This document shows positions 22,050 through 34,960 of a stretch of DNA of 64,000 bases, piece after piece. The stretch is from Hippasteria phrygiana. Its lineage: Eukaryota; Echinodermata; Asteroidea; Valvatida; Goniasteridae. The stretch lies in the NCBI GenBank assembly GCA_037893225.1, contig JAZGUH010000624.1, positions 62,001 to 126,000 on the forward strand, in the 5' to 3' direction. The position numbers and the translations under genes are program-made. Positions within the stretch are counted from its first letter, which is position 1. Each line of letters begins with the position of its first letter. The notes below the pieces were generated by a model. It worked only from the letters and a program-made list of their open reading frames with translations, was not told the DNA's origin and ran no database searches.

Positions 22050-23481
22050 TGTATATTAACTCAGCTGTAGAACTGGGTGCACAAGCTGTACTAGATCACC
22101 AACAGAAACATCCCGAGTGTGATGGTCGACCAAAACTATTGGCAGATGCAGAAGAGTGTAGAGGTTTAGCCGTCTCAGAGGTGATGTCCTGCGAAAAGTG
22201 TGCTTATAAAACAGGACTCGACAAAACTGTACAGTGAAATACCTCACAAGGGCAGGAGGCGGGGACGACGCACTGCCACTCCCAACATGGATTTCCAAAT
22301 TGGACTGCAGAACACTGGCATCGCAACCTCGGCTGCAAGGAGGCTCTTGACATCAATGGACACAGCTGTACCATCCACCAGTGGGCTGCAAAAAATGTCG
22401 AACAAATGTGGCGAAATCATTATGAACGAAAATATCAGGGACATGGCGGACAGAAAAAAACTAGTGAAAGACATCCAGGCTTCAAGGCTTCGAACGAGAG
22501 AGTCCAATTGCCGTTGAGGTGGACAGGCAGTACAATAATCCCCTCCGCAACTGCAGAAAAAACACCATTCGTGCCTGCTACACAGACTAGAGACACTGTA
22601 TGCGAGAACGTGGCTGCTGCCAAGTTTATTGTCATGTTTAATCATGAGAGCAAACTTTGTAAAAGTGGTGAACATTCACAAGCCCTCTTCAGTCAACAAA
22701 GTGAATGCCCAAAACACAGCCAAAAGTGCACAGCCACACGTCCACCCCATTTCAACATGGGAGATTAGAGGGAAGGGGGAGTACAATCTGCTACTAAGCT
22801 TTTGAACTGCGAAGAACCATTGCTGGTGAACAGGGTTACAACAGACGCGGATGGTTGTTTGGCACAAGGCATAAACTCAGTAATGAAAAAACAACTGGAC
22901 AGGAAACAGAGACTCTTTTTGACCCATCGCATTTAAATCGTTAACTTTGTGCAGCAATAAGTCGAGCAAACTTCAGCAAGGGCATGTTCCCTGGGAATAC
23001 AGCGAGAGAACGAAATCATGTTCAGGACCGCTTTGCTGATGACATCAGCCATAGGGTATCAGAGGTATACCAAATATCACAAAAATGTGGACATGACATT
23101 GCCATGATGAAAAAAATGGCTTCCAAGGCAATCGCCGCAATTCCAAATTGCTATATGGGAGACCATGGGAAATGCAAAACAAATTCTCAAGTTTGCCATG
23201 GCAAATATAAGTACCCATACCTCTCCCGCTATGTCCGGGGCAGATTGATTTTAACTACTGAAGATGAGGAACTCTTAAAAGAACTTTTGGGAAAACGCAT
23301 AGGTGATGAGGCAATAGAGAGAACAAAGTACAGTACGGGCACACAGAAGTCTGAATCTATGAACCACGCGTACGCTAAATCCAAAAGGAACACTTACATT
23401 TTCGAGAAATGCAGCCTCAGGAGATCACAGCGCCATACATTTTGTGAACAACCAACACGCAAACTTTATCAAAAAGTGTGA
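22050..23481 (+). pseudogene. Decayed Mutator-like transposase (MULE-type)
   Basis: Consecutive plus-strand segments in shifting frames look like one invertebrate transposase-like protein. They include a zinc-binding-like SCEKCAYKT (near 22190), a TTDADG acidic motif (near 22845), the segment MFPGNTARERNHVQDRF (from 22984), and a C-terminal part with GDHGKCKTNSQVCHGK and TQKSESMNHAYAKSKR. The spacing recalls Mutator-like transposase families with a TTDGD motif and a Cys/His cluster. Several frameshifts and stops mean it is inactive. It begins where repeat R copy 1 ends. The family is assigned from memory of pattern only. Confidence 0.5.
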
Positions 23482-23599
23482 AGCTGCTGGCTGCCCCATA
23501 TCCGCTGGTTCACAGCAAACATTTGCGACGTGGTCTTGGTCTGTGTCATATTTAGAGTCAATCTGATCAATGACAGTGTAACATTTTGAGAGTACAACA

Positions 23600-25580
23600 A
23601 AAGTTGAAACATTTAAAAATCCCTAGAAAATCGGCTGATGACTTCATCATGACGTCACTTCGGGTTCTGCGTACTAGTGACAATATCTACCGACCCAGCA
23701 ATTTTCATGACGATCGGACCTACCTTTATATGTGTTTCAAATAAGCATATTTTTATGACGTCACCATGACGTCACACATTTTTCACTTTTATATGTATCT
23801 ATGATCTCAGAAATCTGATACAAAAGGAATTTTGGAATTAGCATGTTCTGTTGATGAGATATGGCTTTAAGGTCCAAAAACTTAACATTTACTATAAAAT
23901 CGTATGATGACGTCATTATGACGTCACATCAATTTTCATCTATAACACAAGCCGGTCTACCAACAAACCACGTTTGAGCTGAATCGGACACACGGCTCTC
24001 TAGATATGGGCCCTTCAAAAACGCACATTTAAGATGAAGTCACGTGACGATGTCATCACGACGTCAGAGTAATATGTACGAGTTGGGTGTGGAGTCTCAG
24101 TCTGTGCATAAATTTGTTTAATGGCAAAAATGACGTCCGGAATGAAACATGTGCAATTGTCTATGGCAATTTGAAACATTGAAAAATTCGTAGAAAATCA
24201 GCCGATGGCGTAATCATGACGTCACTTCGGATTTCGCATGCTAGTGACATTGTCTACCTACCCACCAATTTTCGTGACGATCGGACGTACATGTACCCTT
24301 GTGTGTGTTTCGAAAAAGCACATTTTTGATGACGTAATCATGACGTCACACATTTTTCACTTTTATATGTATCTATGATCTCAGAAATCTGATACAAAAA
24401 GAATTTCGAAATTAGCATGTTCCGTTGATGAGATATGGCTTAGAGGTTCAAAAACTTAGAAATTACTATAAAATCGCACTATGATGTTATCATGACGTCA
24501 CATCAATTTTCACCTGTAACACATGGCGGCCTACCCACATAGCAACTTTTAAGTCAATCGGAGCTACGGTTCTCTAGATATGGGCCCTACAAAAATGCAC
24601 CGTTAAGATTACGTCACGTGATCCATTATGATATCATCACTAGTGCACGTGTGAAAGCAAACATTCGCAATGTGGTCTTGTCCTGTGTCCAGATTGGAGT
24701 CAATCTGATCAATGACAGTGTCAAATTTTGAGAGTAGAATGAAATTTAAAACATTTAAAAATTCATAGAAAATCAGTTGATGACGTCATCATGACGTCAC
24801 TTTGGATTTTGCATGCTAGTGACAATATCTACCAACCCACCAATTTTCATGACGTTATGTCAACATGACGTCACATAAGTTTTCATCTATAAAATACATG
24901 CCGGCATGCCACAATTGAACACAATCACACGTACGGTTTTCTATATATATATAGGACCTTTAAAATGCATTTTTTTTATGAGGTCATCGTGACGTCACAT
25001 ATTTTGCCCCACTTTGTGCATAGAATACGCCATACTAAAGCTATTGCAAAAGGAATTTTGAATATAGCATTTTTCGTTGTGTAGTTAATTTAAAAAGAAT
25101 ATTAAATATATTAAATAGAATCTAAATCAGACAATGACGTCATAATGACGTTACCTCAGATTTCATCTTTAATACATTTATGTATGCATACAAGTTTTAA
25201 ACCTGCGGACTTTTTGTTCGATATTGGACCTTCACAAATGCCCCTATAATGTAACATGTTACCTGATGACGTCATCATAATATCATTATTCCAAACACAT
25301 CTACGCTATGATGTGCTCTTTCTTTGGGCTAATTTTGATAAAGATACGACTTTAAAAAGCGTCAAAAGTACTCGGCAGAAAAAGTGTGTATGAAAGTGTG
25401 CGGTTCTACAGATATAGGACCTTTAAAATATCGACCTTTAAAATGTTTTGTCAAAAGTGCAGGCCGAAAAAATTTAGTCACTATGAGAGTTGGGCATAGG
25501 CCTTAAAAATGCACCATTAATGTGATGTCACATAATTATAAATGACGTTATCGGTATGCTACCTCATTTTTCATCTATAA
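23600..25580. repeat. CRE-rich tandem repeat block (~570-bp period)
   Basis: Landmarks such as GAAAATCRGCYGATG...ATCATGACGTCACTTYGG recur at about 23627, 24193 and 24768, giving a period of about 570 bp. Each unit holds several TGACGTCA palindromes, the phrase TTGATGAGATATGGCTT and the phrase GGTTCTCTAGATATGGGCCC. Copies decay toward 25580. Not coding. Confidence 0.85.
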
Positions 25581-26845
25581 AACATGTCATTTGGTTGTTT
25601 CAATGTTATTTTCTAATGCAACCCAATTGTCCAATGCAATTATTGTAATCTCGCAATTTTTAAAATGAAAACAAATTTCTTATAATAAAGTATACCATAC
25701 CATAGCCAAAACTGCCCACGACCTTTTAACACACGTTTCCTCTTTAGTTTATTCGATGTTATAGTCTCTGACAAGAGCGAAATGACTTTAAAGCACGCTG
25801 TCATGCATGCAACTGGACGTACATAAACTCGGTTTTGCGCAATTATAAATCAGAGCCGCTTGTGATGCGTCCTTTGACTATACTTTATACATTCGTCATT
25901 CATAGTTGTTTCACCACGTGTCCGATTATACTTTTCCGAATTATAGATTGTAGCTTGGGTAACTATAAGAATTACTCTTCATTCTCATTTCGCCAAACTT
26001 CATAGCCTATGCACAGTTGCTCGGTATGCCTAACGAGTCATTTCGTTCTCGTGTAAAACATAAAAAAAAAACAATTAAAGAAAATATAATTACACATGTG
26101 TTCTTTTACACTGAGTTTTCTTGCATCATCATTTAGTGATGATGACAATTATACGATAAAAAGTCCAAGATCCCCTTTCCTAATTGCCTTGCTACTAATT
26201 CTGTTTAATTTTTCATTTTGTCATAGCATGATGGGTTAAATAGAAGGACGCCGTTCAAAGGAAATCTTTGAACGAGAAATACCCCCCCCCCCCCCCCCCC
26301 ATTGCACTAACATTTTTGTTCCAAAGAATATAGGCGTATTTCTGGATTTCTTGTGGGGTTACGGTTTTCCCTCGTGATAAATTGTTGTTCCAGGTTACCG
26401 TATCTATCTTTTGAAAGATTTGTTCCTTTCTTCCTGGCTGTCCTTTCCCCTCCCTTTGATGTTTACCCACTGCCACGCTCATTTGCATCCCTCTTTTGTG
26501 TTTCTCCACCCACCCCCTCATGCATGTGTGTGTTCCCTACATGTTTGTTTCTTGTACTCTGTCATTTGCCTTTGAGAAAGAACTTGCTTAAGTTCGAAAC
26601 GTCAGGCCAGCTATTTTTTATATTTGTATATTTCAGGTCCATTCAGTCAGTCAGCAGTTTGCAACAGTTTAATTCATTTTCATTTTGAAAGATTTGGACA
26701 TTTTGATGAAAATACTTTGCTATGACGTGGTTTGAGTCAGAATCCTGCGTCTTTCCTTTTCTACGACAGAGTCATGAACAGACTGTAAAGGTACAAGAGT
26801 GGCTTTTGAGTTCCGGGAGTTGGCTACGGTAGTCGTCGTAGGCAT

Positions 26846-28432
26846 CTATACCAGGAGATGTTTGGCGGCCAGAGCCAAGGCGAGTAGGGCCGCGAGAGGG
26901 CGGGCAGCGCTCACGCCGTTGCAGTTGTCATTTGAGCAGTAGCACACATCAAGGTCGGCAGTCCCACTGCCTATGTTGATATTGGCTGATACGCACGCAT
27001 CGGCTTGGCCGGGAAGTGCAAAGCATTGCCTGACTGTCAAATCGATGGACTGGTCATTTCCCGCTAATTAAAAAGGAAAAGTAAAAAAGTCGGGATGATT
27101 TAGTAATCCGCCAAATCCGGCCCAAAGCTTGTCTGTTTGATTTGTATGCCTGCTACACGATTGGTAATCCTCAAATTTTTTCCCACTGAATTATTATACG
27201 GCCGGCAATCGTTGGAAAACTGCCCTGTAGCCTTTAGTCAAGGCGCGCGTGGCTACCCAGACGAGTGGCGCGCCCCGGATATTATGCTGGCATATCCGGG
27301 GCGCGTCACGCGCCCAGATAGCCACGCGCGCCTTGACTAAAGGCTATCATCCGCCCGACGGTTAAAACGAACGCCTTTTTTTCCTCGCTTTTTGTCGCCA
27401 TCCAACAACGCAAAACTTTGAACAGGTCAGTGGAACGATATTTCCTATAAAATACTGACCCCCAAATCCGCCCATTTCTGAAAATTGCATGTGTATCGAA
27501 ACATAGATCAAAGAGATTCAGATATCCAGACACTTAATAATTAACGCGATAAAAAAACGAAAAGTGCTTATCGACAGGTATACTTGGAAACGTCGTTCGA
27601 AATTTTAGAACTCAAGGGAATTAGCAATTTTCCTGTGAAAAAACACCTTTTGTATGAAATAACTAGTAGATACGGCTCAGTTGGACTGAGCTACCACTCA
27701 ATGTGTAGCACGTTCCTTCCTTCACTTTGACAGAAACTTTGATCTTAAAATAAAATAATAAGTGTTAACTTATTAGGCTATTATTATTTAAGTGTTCATC
27801 AAGCAATACATTTCAGTTTGATGTAAATTTCACTTCAACAAAGGGAGACATTGCACACCTACCTGCGTCTTTTCCGGCTACTGTCCCTGACAGTGTTGCA
27901 CACACATTAGAATCAGCCGGACAAGCAACTCCTTTGTAGGCTTGGTCTGGCCAGTTAGCGCAGTTAGCCTTGCCCGTATTGTCAAGGGGTACCATTGGAT
28001 AACCAGGTAGAGTTGAACACTGGTAGCAGTTGAGTCCGACAGCTGCATTGAGAAACGGAGGAGAAACGGAGGAGAATCCGAAATGAAAACTGACCCGTCG
28101 AATCTTGGCAATTGCGGGACTCACACCGCAAGTCCCCATTAATTGTTGACGCCATATTATCATCTCCTGAATGCAATGGTTGAAGGCGGAATTGATCTGT
28201 ATTTTCTGCATCTCTTGGCTTGACTTGCAACGCTTTGTCTTAGTGGGAGTTGCAGAAAATATATTGCGGTTGGACTTCTGCTGTTTCAACCTGTCCGCCT
28301 GTGTATGCACTGTGGTAATTATTGTTAAAAGTAATCTTTACGTTTGACTGAAAGGGGAAAACATGTTTCTGGTGTTTAACTTACCTTTTCCAGCTGCCAG
28401 GGCAAGGACAAAAAACAAGAGGAGCTTCACAC
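26846..28432 (-). CDS. Ly6/uPAR-domain GPI-anchored protein gene 1 (exons)
   Basis: Three coding exons are visible: 28385-28432 (signal peptide core KLLLFFVLALAAGK), 27863-28042 (VGLNCYQCS and onward) and 26846-27063 (to the stop). All junctions are GT/AG in phase 1 and join in frame. The product has ten cysteines in Ly6/uPAR style (CYQC near the start and CYCSNDNCNG at the end of the fold) followed by a hydrophobic tail RPLAALLALALAAKHLLV typical of a GPI-attachment signal. The predicted role is a cell-surface three-finger protein; ligand unknown. The first exon with the ATG was not found: exon 28385-28432 opens at an acceptor with one base still owed. Paralogue: 56491-59045. Confidence 0.85.
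27228..27346. repeat. Long hairpin in intron 2 of Ly6 gene 1
   Basis: Arms of about 55 bp: TAGCCTTTAGTCAAGGCGCG through GGATAT, mirrored by ATATCCGGGGCGCG through CTAAAGGCTA, with a loop of about 10 bp. It is absent from the paralogous locus and so was probably inserted after duplication. Strong stem in the pre-mRNA. Confidence 0.85.
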
Positions 28433-28999
28433 CTGTGGAGGAATACAAAGAGGGATAGAGGAATGTAAAATAAAAGTTACAAGGGTACTGAGGATTGAGC
28501 GAGGGGTCGAGGGGAAGCCAGAGGATGGTATGGACCCGGCGCAGCAAGACGCATGCAGGTACCACAGTAAAAACTCCACGTGTTACAACATATGTTCCGA
28601 ATTACGCAATTAGTAAATGAATTCGGTGAAGCATTAAATCTTTTCAATTGATTTTAATGTCTCGAGGTTCACGAATCTTCAGTTTGTCAGACAATTAAGA
28701 ATAACGTAAAAAAGAAACAAATAATAGGGAAAAACTAAAAAACAAATAACCTTCTGCATGTGCAGTATGTATGCGGGATAGTCCTTTTCCTCGTCTCGTG
28801 AAAACGTGTTTTAACACCCCCCTAAAAAAAATTGCTATTGAATTTATTCGCAAATTAATTCCGTGCATGGTAACTTCGTGAGGTGATAGATCATGGTTAA
28901 TTAATTAATTAATCAATCAATTACAACTCGACATTTCGTGTTTGTTGTTACATGATCACAAAATAAGAACATGGTGCCTCATTCATTCGACAGTTGTAA

Positions 29000-29590
29000 T
29001 TGAAACATACGTATAAATTTTGACCTTAATCTAATGATTAATAGGTTGGTATCTATAGTCACGTCACATGACGTCATCAAGAAATTTACATATCAACATC
29101 AAGGTTTGTACGCCACAAGTTTCGCTGTGAGTGGTGCTAGAATATGGAATTATCTTCACAAGCAATTAAGAACCATGAACTCCTTAGGTACATTTAAATC
29201 GGAGCTACGTAAAGCCGCCAATTAGTGATATTTCTGCCATGTGCACTAAACTTGGTTGCCACAGTAATTTGGAGCCGGGTGGAAATTTCCCCCTTTTCAC
29301 CAAAAGGGTTTTTCCAAGGTTGTTTTGCCCATCTGTAAATCAGCGATAGCGTTATACAGAACGCTAAAAATTCAACCGTCTACATTAGTGTATAGTTCCT
29401 AATGTGTAAATATTCTTGTATTATATGTGTGTAAATATTAAGTTTTTTGTCAGTATTGATTTTTAATTTAAAATGTATGCAGGGCCCCAATGGAAACCAG
29501 TTTTAAACTGTTTGGGCACACCCTGGGTAAAGAAATGTAAAACATAAATAAATAAATATATAAATAAATAAAAAAAAAAATAAATACATC
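29000..29590 (+). mobile_element. 3' end of a non-LTR retrotransposon (CR1/L2-like)
   Basis: Frame 29034-29225 ends with FAVSGARIWNYLHKQL...TFKSELRKAAN and a stop, the typical C-terminus of LINE reverse-transcriptase proteins (a G-x-R-x-WN motif followed by F-K-x-x-L). A roughly 300-bp 3' UTR follows and ends in (TAAA)n at 29546-29590, as at LINE 3' ends. 5'-truncated. Confidence 0.75.
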
Positions 29591-30447
29591 AATTAAATAA
29601 TTCATTAATCCTCTATTTAGATCTGGACCCAGGAAAACCGTAAGGGTGGTAGGGCTGGCAACCTAAAATGTGGCCAACCCCACCACCACCTCTGTTGTAG
29701 CCCTTTAAGGCATCAGAATCCAACTAACAAACTATTTATGCCGGTCACGTGAGAGGGTTTAACCAATAATAGGGAAGAGGAGTCGGACATTCATGGGAGT
29801 CGGATATTCATATAACACCGCGATTGCCGGGTTCGTATTCATATCAGGAGGTCCTCCTGAATAATAGACAGGCACATTATCACACCTCTGACAATGCCAG
29901 TGTGGTTTGTTCTTTATGAACGCTCACCGCTTCCCAAATAACTATAATAATGCATGCACAATACCAAAAGTTCCACTTTGGGGTTTGACGAAACTCCCTA
30001 GTCTCCGGGCAGGATACGGGCGTGTGGTAGCATAAAAGCTGCAAAACGTGAAGAATTGTTTTCATTCATACGACTCAATATGTCTAGTCTCCACAAATCT
30101 GTCCTTGCACTTTCCATGGATGTGGTGTGCAAAAAAAGGACCATTGCTATGGGAAGCAAGCATCACGTATCTTTTGTGACGACAAAATCGTTGAAAGGTT
30201 GGATAATTGAGAAAAATGCCCGTCATTGATGATTGAAAATCGTTTTGCTTGGTTTGGTACATTACACTTGACAATTGAAGAAAAAGTTGCGTAAACAGCC
30301 CACCTACGCAACATTTAATTTTCTTGATAAGTGCGATGACAGATTTGAATTGTCGAAGAAACTTATCAGTAAACCGTTGTCAAAAATTACTAGACGGTGG
30401 AAAGTAGACACAATTACGGTCATGAACCCACATAATTCAAACTAAAC

Positions 30448-30765
30448 ATGCCGAAACTCTTGCCAGAGAGGACGACTCGGCACAGGGGTGCTTGTCCATG
30501 TAAATGTGCACAGCAAAACTGCAACGTGTCTTGTCGCTGTGGGACAGTTTGTGCTAAATTGTGTACACAAAATCCCACAGGCGGGGTATCCGTAAAGGGG
30601 TCTATGTATTATGTGTACATTCATTTGTATCTTGCATGTAAACTTAGGTCGATACAAATCTTCAGGCGTATTTTGACCTGTCCCTTTAATAACAAAATTA
30701 TCATGCTACTAAAGAGGGGTATAGTGGCTGCAGACAGTTCTTTAGCAGCGAACAAAACAATTTAA
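30448..30765 (+). other. Small Cys-rich frame, unrecognised
   Basis: A plus-strand frame beginning MPKLLPERTTRHRGACPCK continues with a dense cysteine stretch (CAQQNCNVSCRCGTVCAKLC). Such short Cys clusters occur at the C-termini of some transposon-encoded or CXC-type proteins. No supporting splice sites or homologous copy were found, so it may be chance or a terminal exon remnant. Confidence 0.2.
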
Positions 30766-31322
30766 ATCTAGAACTTATCAGTACATTTTTTTTGAAACAG
30801 TTGATAGATGGAGCTGAAACAACTTCGCTTGGTCGCTATTCCACTGGCACTTGTCAACAACTCGCTGTGTGAAACAATATTTCCGCACATCAAGTCTACA
30901 TGTAATGTACATGTACATGTGAATGTACAGTACATACATTACATGTACAGTACATCCGATCCATGTACTCGGTATGTGAATTGTTCATGTCATAAAAAGT
31001 AATAATAAGCGAATAATTCGTGCAAAACAGGTGAAAATTAGGGTTGTTTGAATATTTGTCGGGGTGTTTATTTCTTTGTTTCTTCGGTAGTCAGCCAAAC
31101 TGGAGAGGAGAAAGGCTGAACGCAAATGGAGACTTTCTAATTTTCAACAGGATTTAGACTCATTTAAATTTCATAGAAATAAAGTCATTTTTTTTAATAA
31201 ACTGTGCTCGTGAGTTTTACACCAATTTTGTTGACAAGAATAGTCATGATCAAAGGACATTTTTTAAGGCAAGCAGATCTCTTCTTAACCTTGACAAGTC
31301 TGCCATTCTACCATGTCACTTG

Positions 31323-32409
31323 CAGCGGCGTATTTAGGGGGGGGGGGGCCATTGGGCCATGGCCCCCCCCCTCACTGTTGCCAAAAATGTTGAAAATTTT
31401 CCGTCAATACGAGGTCAACTGGCCAAGATGCCCGGGCACAGACCGTTCCAGTCCGGCCCCCGGTATTCCACCAGAAAATGGCTATATTATGCTTCATTCA
31501 ATCATTGCCCCACAAACACTAACAAGTTTCTGTAGCATTGCCCTATAGCTGTAGTATTAGCGTCGATGTGCGCTACGCTCGTATACAACGAACAGCTGTT
31601 ACCTACAACCTGCCCTGCCTGTAGCGATTAGCGAACATGTATCCTATTGATATACGTGTACACGTCTCGGTAGCGAATAACTTTTCACCTTGCTCGCTTT
31701 GCGAACGAGCATGTGTACTGTGTAGTGATACAGCATGGTTTATACTCTACGTGAAACTGGGTACATATCCAGTGATCACAGCTTTGTTGCAAATTTTCGC
31801 AACCATGCCAGTAACAACAGCAACTGGTGAGCGATCGTTCAGCGCACTGAAGTTAATAAAGACATTCCTGCGCTCCACCATGTCCGAACACCGGCTGAAT
31901 GGGCTATCACACATGTACATCAATAAGGACCTGGAACTGAATCATGACCATATGTGATCGATGAATTTGGGCGGAACAATCGTCGGCTGGTGTTCATCTA
32001 GTTCTTCTAGTTCTTCTCTGGACATATATGTTTTTAACTTGAACATCCAGTTTTCAAATGGAACTAGATCAACTAGTCACACTCAGAACTGTAAAGGTAT
32101 GACTGAACCAATGGTGCAGAGGCTCTAACCTAAAAATTATAGGGACAAAAATCAAGGGCTAGACAAACGCGCTTTATAGTTGTAAGCAAGATTTTTTTCC
32201 AAGAACGATTAACCTAAAAAATATTAATTCATGAGTACAAATTACACCTCAGAAGTTACCCTATGTTGCACCAGATCGCATGTGAGGATGCTCGAATTCC
32301 CAAAAAAATTCCAAAGGGGAGGGGGACACCCCCTCCCCTTAGACCCCTCCCCCAGGACGGCGATCAATAACCGTGGCCCCCCGTCCCCTAAATCCTGCCT
32401 ACGCCGCTG
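31323..32409 (+). mobile_element. hAT element with transposase remnant
   Basis: The ends CAGCGGCGTATTTAGGGGGG and CCTAAATCCTGCCTACGCCGCTG (inverted) are flanked by an exact 8-bp duplication GTCACTTG (31315-31322 and 32410-32417), splitting a LINE frame. It contains the hAT dimerisation-domain fragment at about 31750-31957. G-runs next to the ends tie it to the CAGTGGCGTA MITE family. Confidence 0.9.
31750..31957 (+). pseudogene. hAT transposase C-terminal dimerisation domain fragment
   Basis: The frame contains TYPVITALLQIFATMPVTTA, then GERSFSALKLIKTFLRSTMS and RLNGLSHMYINKDLELN, the conserved end of hAT transposases (ERSFS.LK.IK...LR). The RNase-H-like catalytic core and zinc finger are missing, so the element could move only in trans. 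Confidence 0.85.
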
Positions 32410-33132
32410 GTCACTTGGATGATATTTCCGTGGCCAATGATATGGGTTCCTTCTTTGTTCGGAAGATTGCTAATATTCGGTCGAGGCTAAGTAATGTAAT
32501 CTGCTCGCCTATATTTGATCTTTCGGATTTAACATCCTCAGCTGTTGGTACTCTAACTGAATTCACTCAGCTTTCGGAATTTTCAGTTCGTAAGCATCTT
32601 TTAGGCTCTAGTAGGAAATGTTGTATTCTCGATCCCATACCAACAGGACTACTAGTTGATAGTTTAGAGGTTATCTTACCTGTTATCACTAATATGATTA
32701 ATAGTTCTCTGCGCACTGGTCATTTCGCTACAACGTGGAAATCAGCCATCGTGTCCCCGTTGTTGAAAAACCTAGCCTTGACTTAGTGGTTGAGAATTAT
32801 CGGCCTGTCAGTAATTTGCAATTTATCTCTAAATTAGTGGAGCAAGCAGTTGCAGATGAATTGAAAGCCCATTTAGAATTGCATAAGTACCACAGCACAG
32901 AGACGGCTTTACTCAAGATCTAGAAATGATTTATTAATGGCTATGGATAGACAACATGTTTCTCTGTTAGTTTTGCTCGATTTGAGTGCCGCATTTGATA
33001 CTTTAGATCACAATATTTTATTGAATACCCTCCAGTCTAAATTTGAAATATATGGTACTGCTCTTAAATGGTTTAGTTCATACTTGTCTGGTAGATCCCA
33101 AAGATCATGCTCTTACCTGACTTCAATTTAAG

Positions 33133-33626
33133 GCTGAGTTCGGGCGAGTTGTTTTGCTCAAGAACAACTCGTGTCTTCGTTCGTGTTCCGGCCGCTCGAA
33201 CGCCAAAGAACGTCTGATAGCCAAGAGCGCCATCTATCGCTGGTAAACCACGCAAAATGTAATGGCTGCGCCCATGTATGTTATTCAAGCATTCGTTTCA
33301 AAAACCTGAATTTCAGACGCAAAATAATTTAACGGAAGCACAATATTTAGACTGCATTTTCCCCAAGTTTGTTCAGAAAAAGCTGTATTTTTCAAAACGT
33401 TTGGAAGGGAATTTTAGGCAACATTACGCCGACTTTCATGCTTCGTCAAATCATCCGCCATCTTTGGTCGTCTTCTACGTCGCGTCAAATTACATCATGT
33501 TCTTGTAAACCCCGACTGGTTGGTGGTGTGTGATCTTGTTCCGAGTGCAATGTTCGCGGGTCGTATTCCCGCCGTCGGGCGCAAGAACAGGGAACTCATA
33601 TTAAGAACAGACCGCCCGAACTCAGC
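33133..33626. mobile_element. MITE (~494 bp) interrupting the 3' side of the LINE remnant
   Basis: The termini GCTGAGTTCGGGCG and CGCCCGAACTCAGC are exact inverted repeats, with further inverted similarity inside (GAACAA...GTTCTT). It begins immediately after the last recognisable LINE codon. No clear target duplication. Confidence 0.7.
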
Positions 33627-34425
33627 ATGTGTCTGGTTCCCGCTGTGATATTCTTATTGAAAACGCAATTATCGAGAGTCAGCGAACAGACAAAGCAATC
33701 CCACTGGTGGTATACGAGTATCAAATGAACGAGGAGCGCGGTGCGGATACCAGCGACGGAAGTGCGGTTGCTATGTGGACAGCGCCCTCATTCGACGGCG
33801 CACGGAGCCCTATCCGCTTTTGTGTCGATTCCAAACTGGACCTTGGCCTGCTGGTGCCATGACACTGATAAACTCTAAGACGCGATTCTGTGTTCACAAT
33901 GAACAGGGTGATTGTGGATCTCTTTCAGTAAATATTAAAAATTTTGACTGAAACTTTATTCCCTGTTATTTAGCCACCCCCCCCCCCCCCCCACCCCACC
34001 TCCATTTCGCCTCAAATATCATGCATGCAAGAACATAATGAAATTAACGCATATTTCATTGACAGTTTTGTTTGGTTTTTCTTATTCTGTGATATTTTGT
34101 TGGACAGTTAATTGATCTTGCTGTTTTGTTTTCACCATAAATCATCACGTTCGGGCCCACATGACACTTAGAGAGGTTTAGCAGCACGTTTTAAGTGAAC
34201 GCGAACGAGAAAATTGCGTGTTCTTTTGCTGACGTAATCAATTCCAGCGTATTGTTACTCACGTACGTGCTTTCACACGGACGTCAAATACGTGAAAATG
34301 GTGAGTTCACGTTGGGTCATAACGTGAGTAATTGCAATTTGTTTTAAACATTTGTAGACATTGCAATCTATATTTGTCTTATGAGAATTATAGCTCATTG
34401 AATATACAACGCTGAATATGCATTT

Positions 34426-34960
34426 TTAGGTCAAACTAAGTCCAGTTCGATGTATTTCTGAAGTTAAAGAAATCCCTTGCTTGTAAAGCTTTCGTGTTGG
34501 AAAACACCGTAGTTGTGCATGATACCCGTCGTGACGTGCAGCTAAACGTTTCATTGCGCGTCCAATTACGCCCGGGTTATTAAGTTTGACCGCCGCTCCA
34601 AAAATGTCCGGCGCGCTCGCGTTGACGTTCGCGTAATACGTGCTACTAAACCTCTCTAAGAAGAAATCGCACGGAGTGAGGTCTGGGGATCTGGGTGGCC
34701 ACTCGTCACAGACCTCCTTATTCCTTGAGTCATGATGTGTACATAAATGCCCCACTTATCCCGAACAAAACCAAATCTGAAATCGCAACTTCAAATTGTC
34801 TCTGATCAGTCATGCATGTACCATCATAATTTCATATCATATGAAAGAAGACTATGATCTTTCACCTGAACATACCATTATGGGTTTTAAAAAATTCGGT
34901 TGTTGGGTAATTTACCTGAAAAGATGGGTTTTCTTTTTGTGGGACACCCTGTATATCCAC
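34426..34960 (-). pseudogene. Tc1/mariner-like (DDE_3-type) transposase remnant
   Basis: The minus-strand frame 34755-34426 contains EWPPRSPDLTPCDFFL, the signature around the third catalytic acidic residue in Tc1/mariner-related transposases (WPxxSPDLxPxDFFLW). The first two catalytic positions are not present. About 34915-34955 reads AAAGATGGGTTTTC...GGGACACCCTGTAT, resembling a terminal repeat. Confidence 0.65.

Larger units (their letters stand above)
25590..28600. repeat. Segmental duplication unit with Ly6 gene 1
   Basis: Coding exons and non-coding flanks match 55540-59110: for example TGACAAGAGCGAAATGACTT at both, the AGGACGC(T/C)GTT segment, and the exon-3 neighbourhood GAGTTCCGGGAGTTGGCTAC. 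Intron lengths differ because of insertions, including a hairpin in intron 2 here. Confidence 0.8.
31080..33130 (+). pseudogene. LINE reverse transcriptase (CR1/L2-like), split by a hAT element
   Basis: Upstream of 31314 a frame reads LERRKAERKWRLSNFQQ...FHRNKV, typical of the linker before the LINE RT domain. After the hAT insertion (31323-32409) it continues with [52 protein letters not shown] and the RT catalytic-region motif [13 protein letters not shown], ending at [13 protein letters not shown]. Two frameshifts (near 32775 and 32925) and loss of the palm motif after 33130 make it inactive. Confidence 0.85.

Noticed and set aside
22244..22675. 143-aa minus-strand frame
   Set aside because: Antisense shadow of the transposase-like pseudogene; no recognisable motif.
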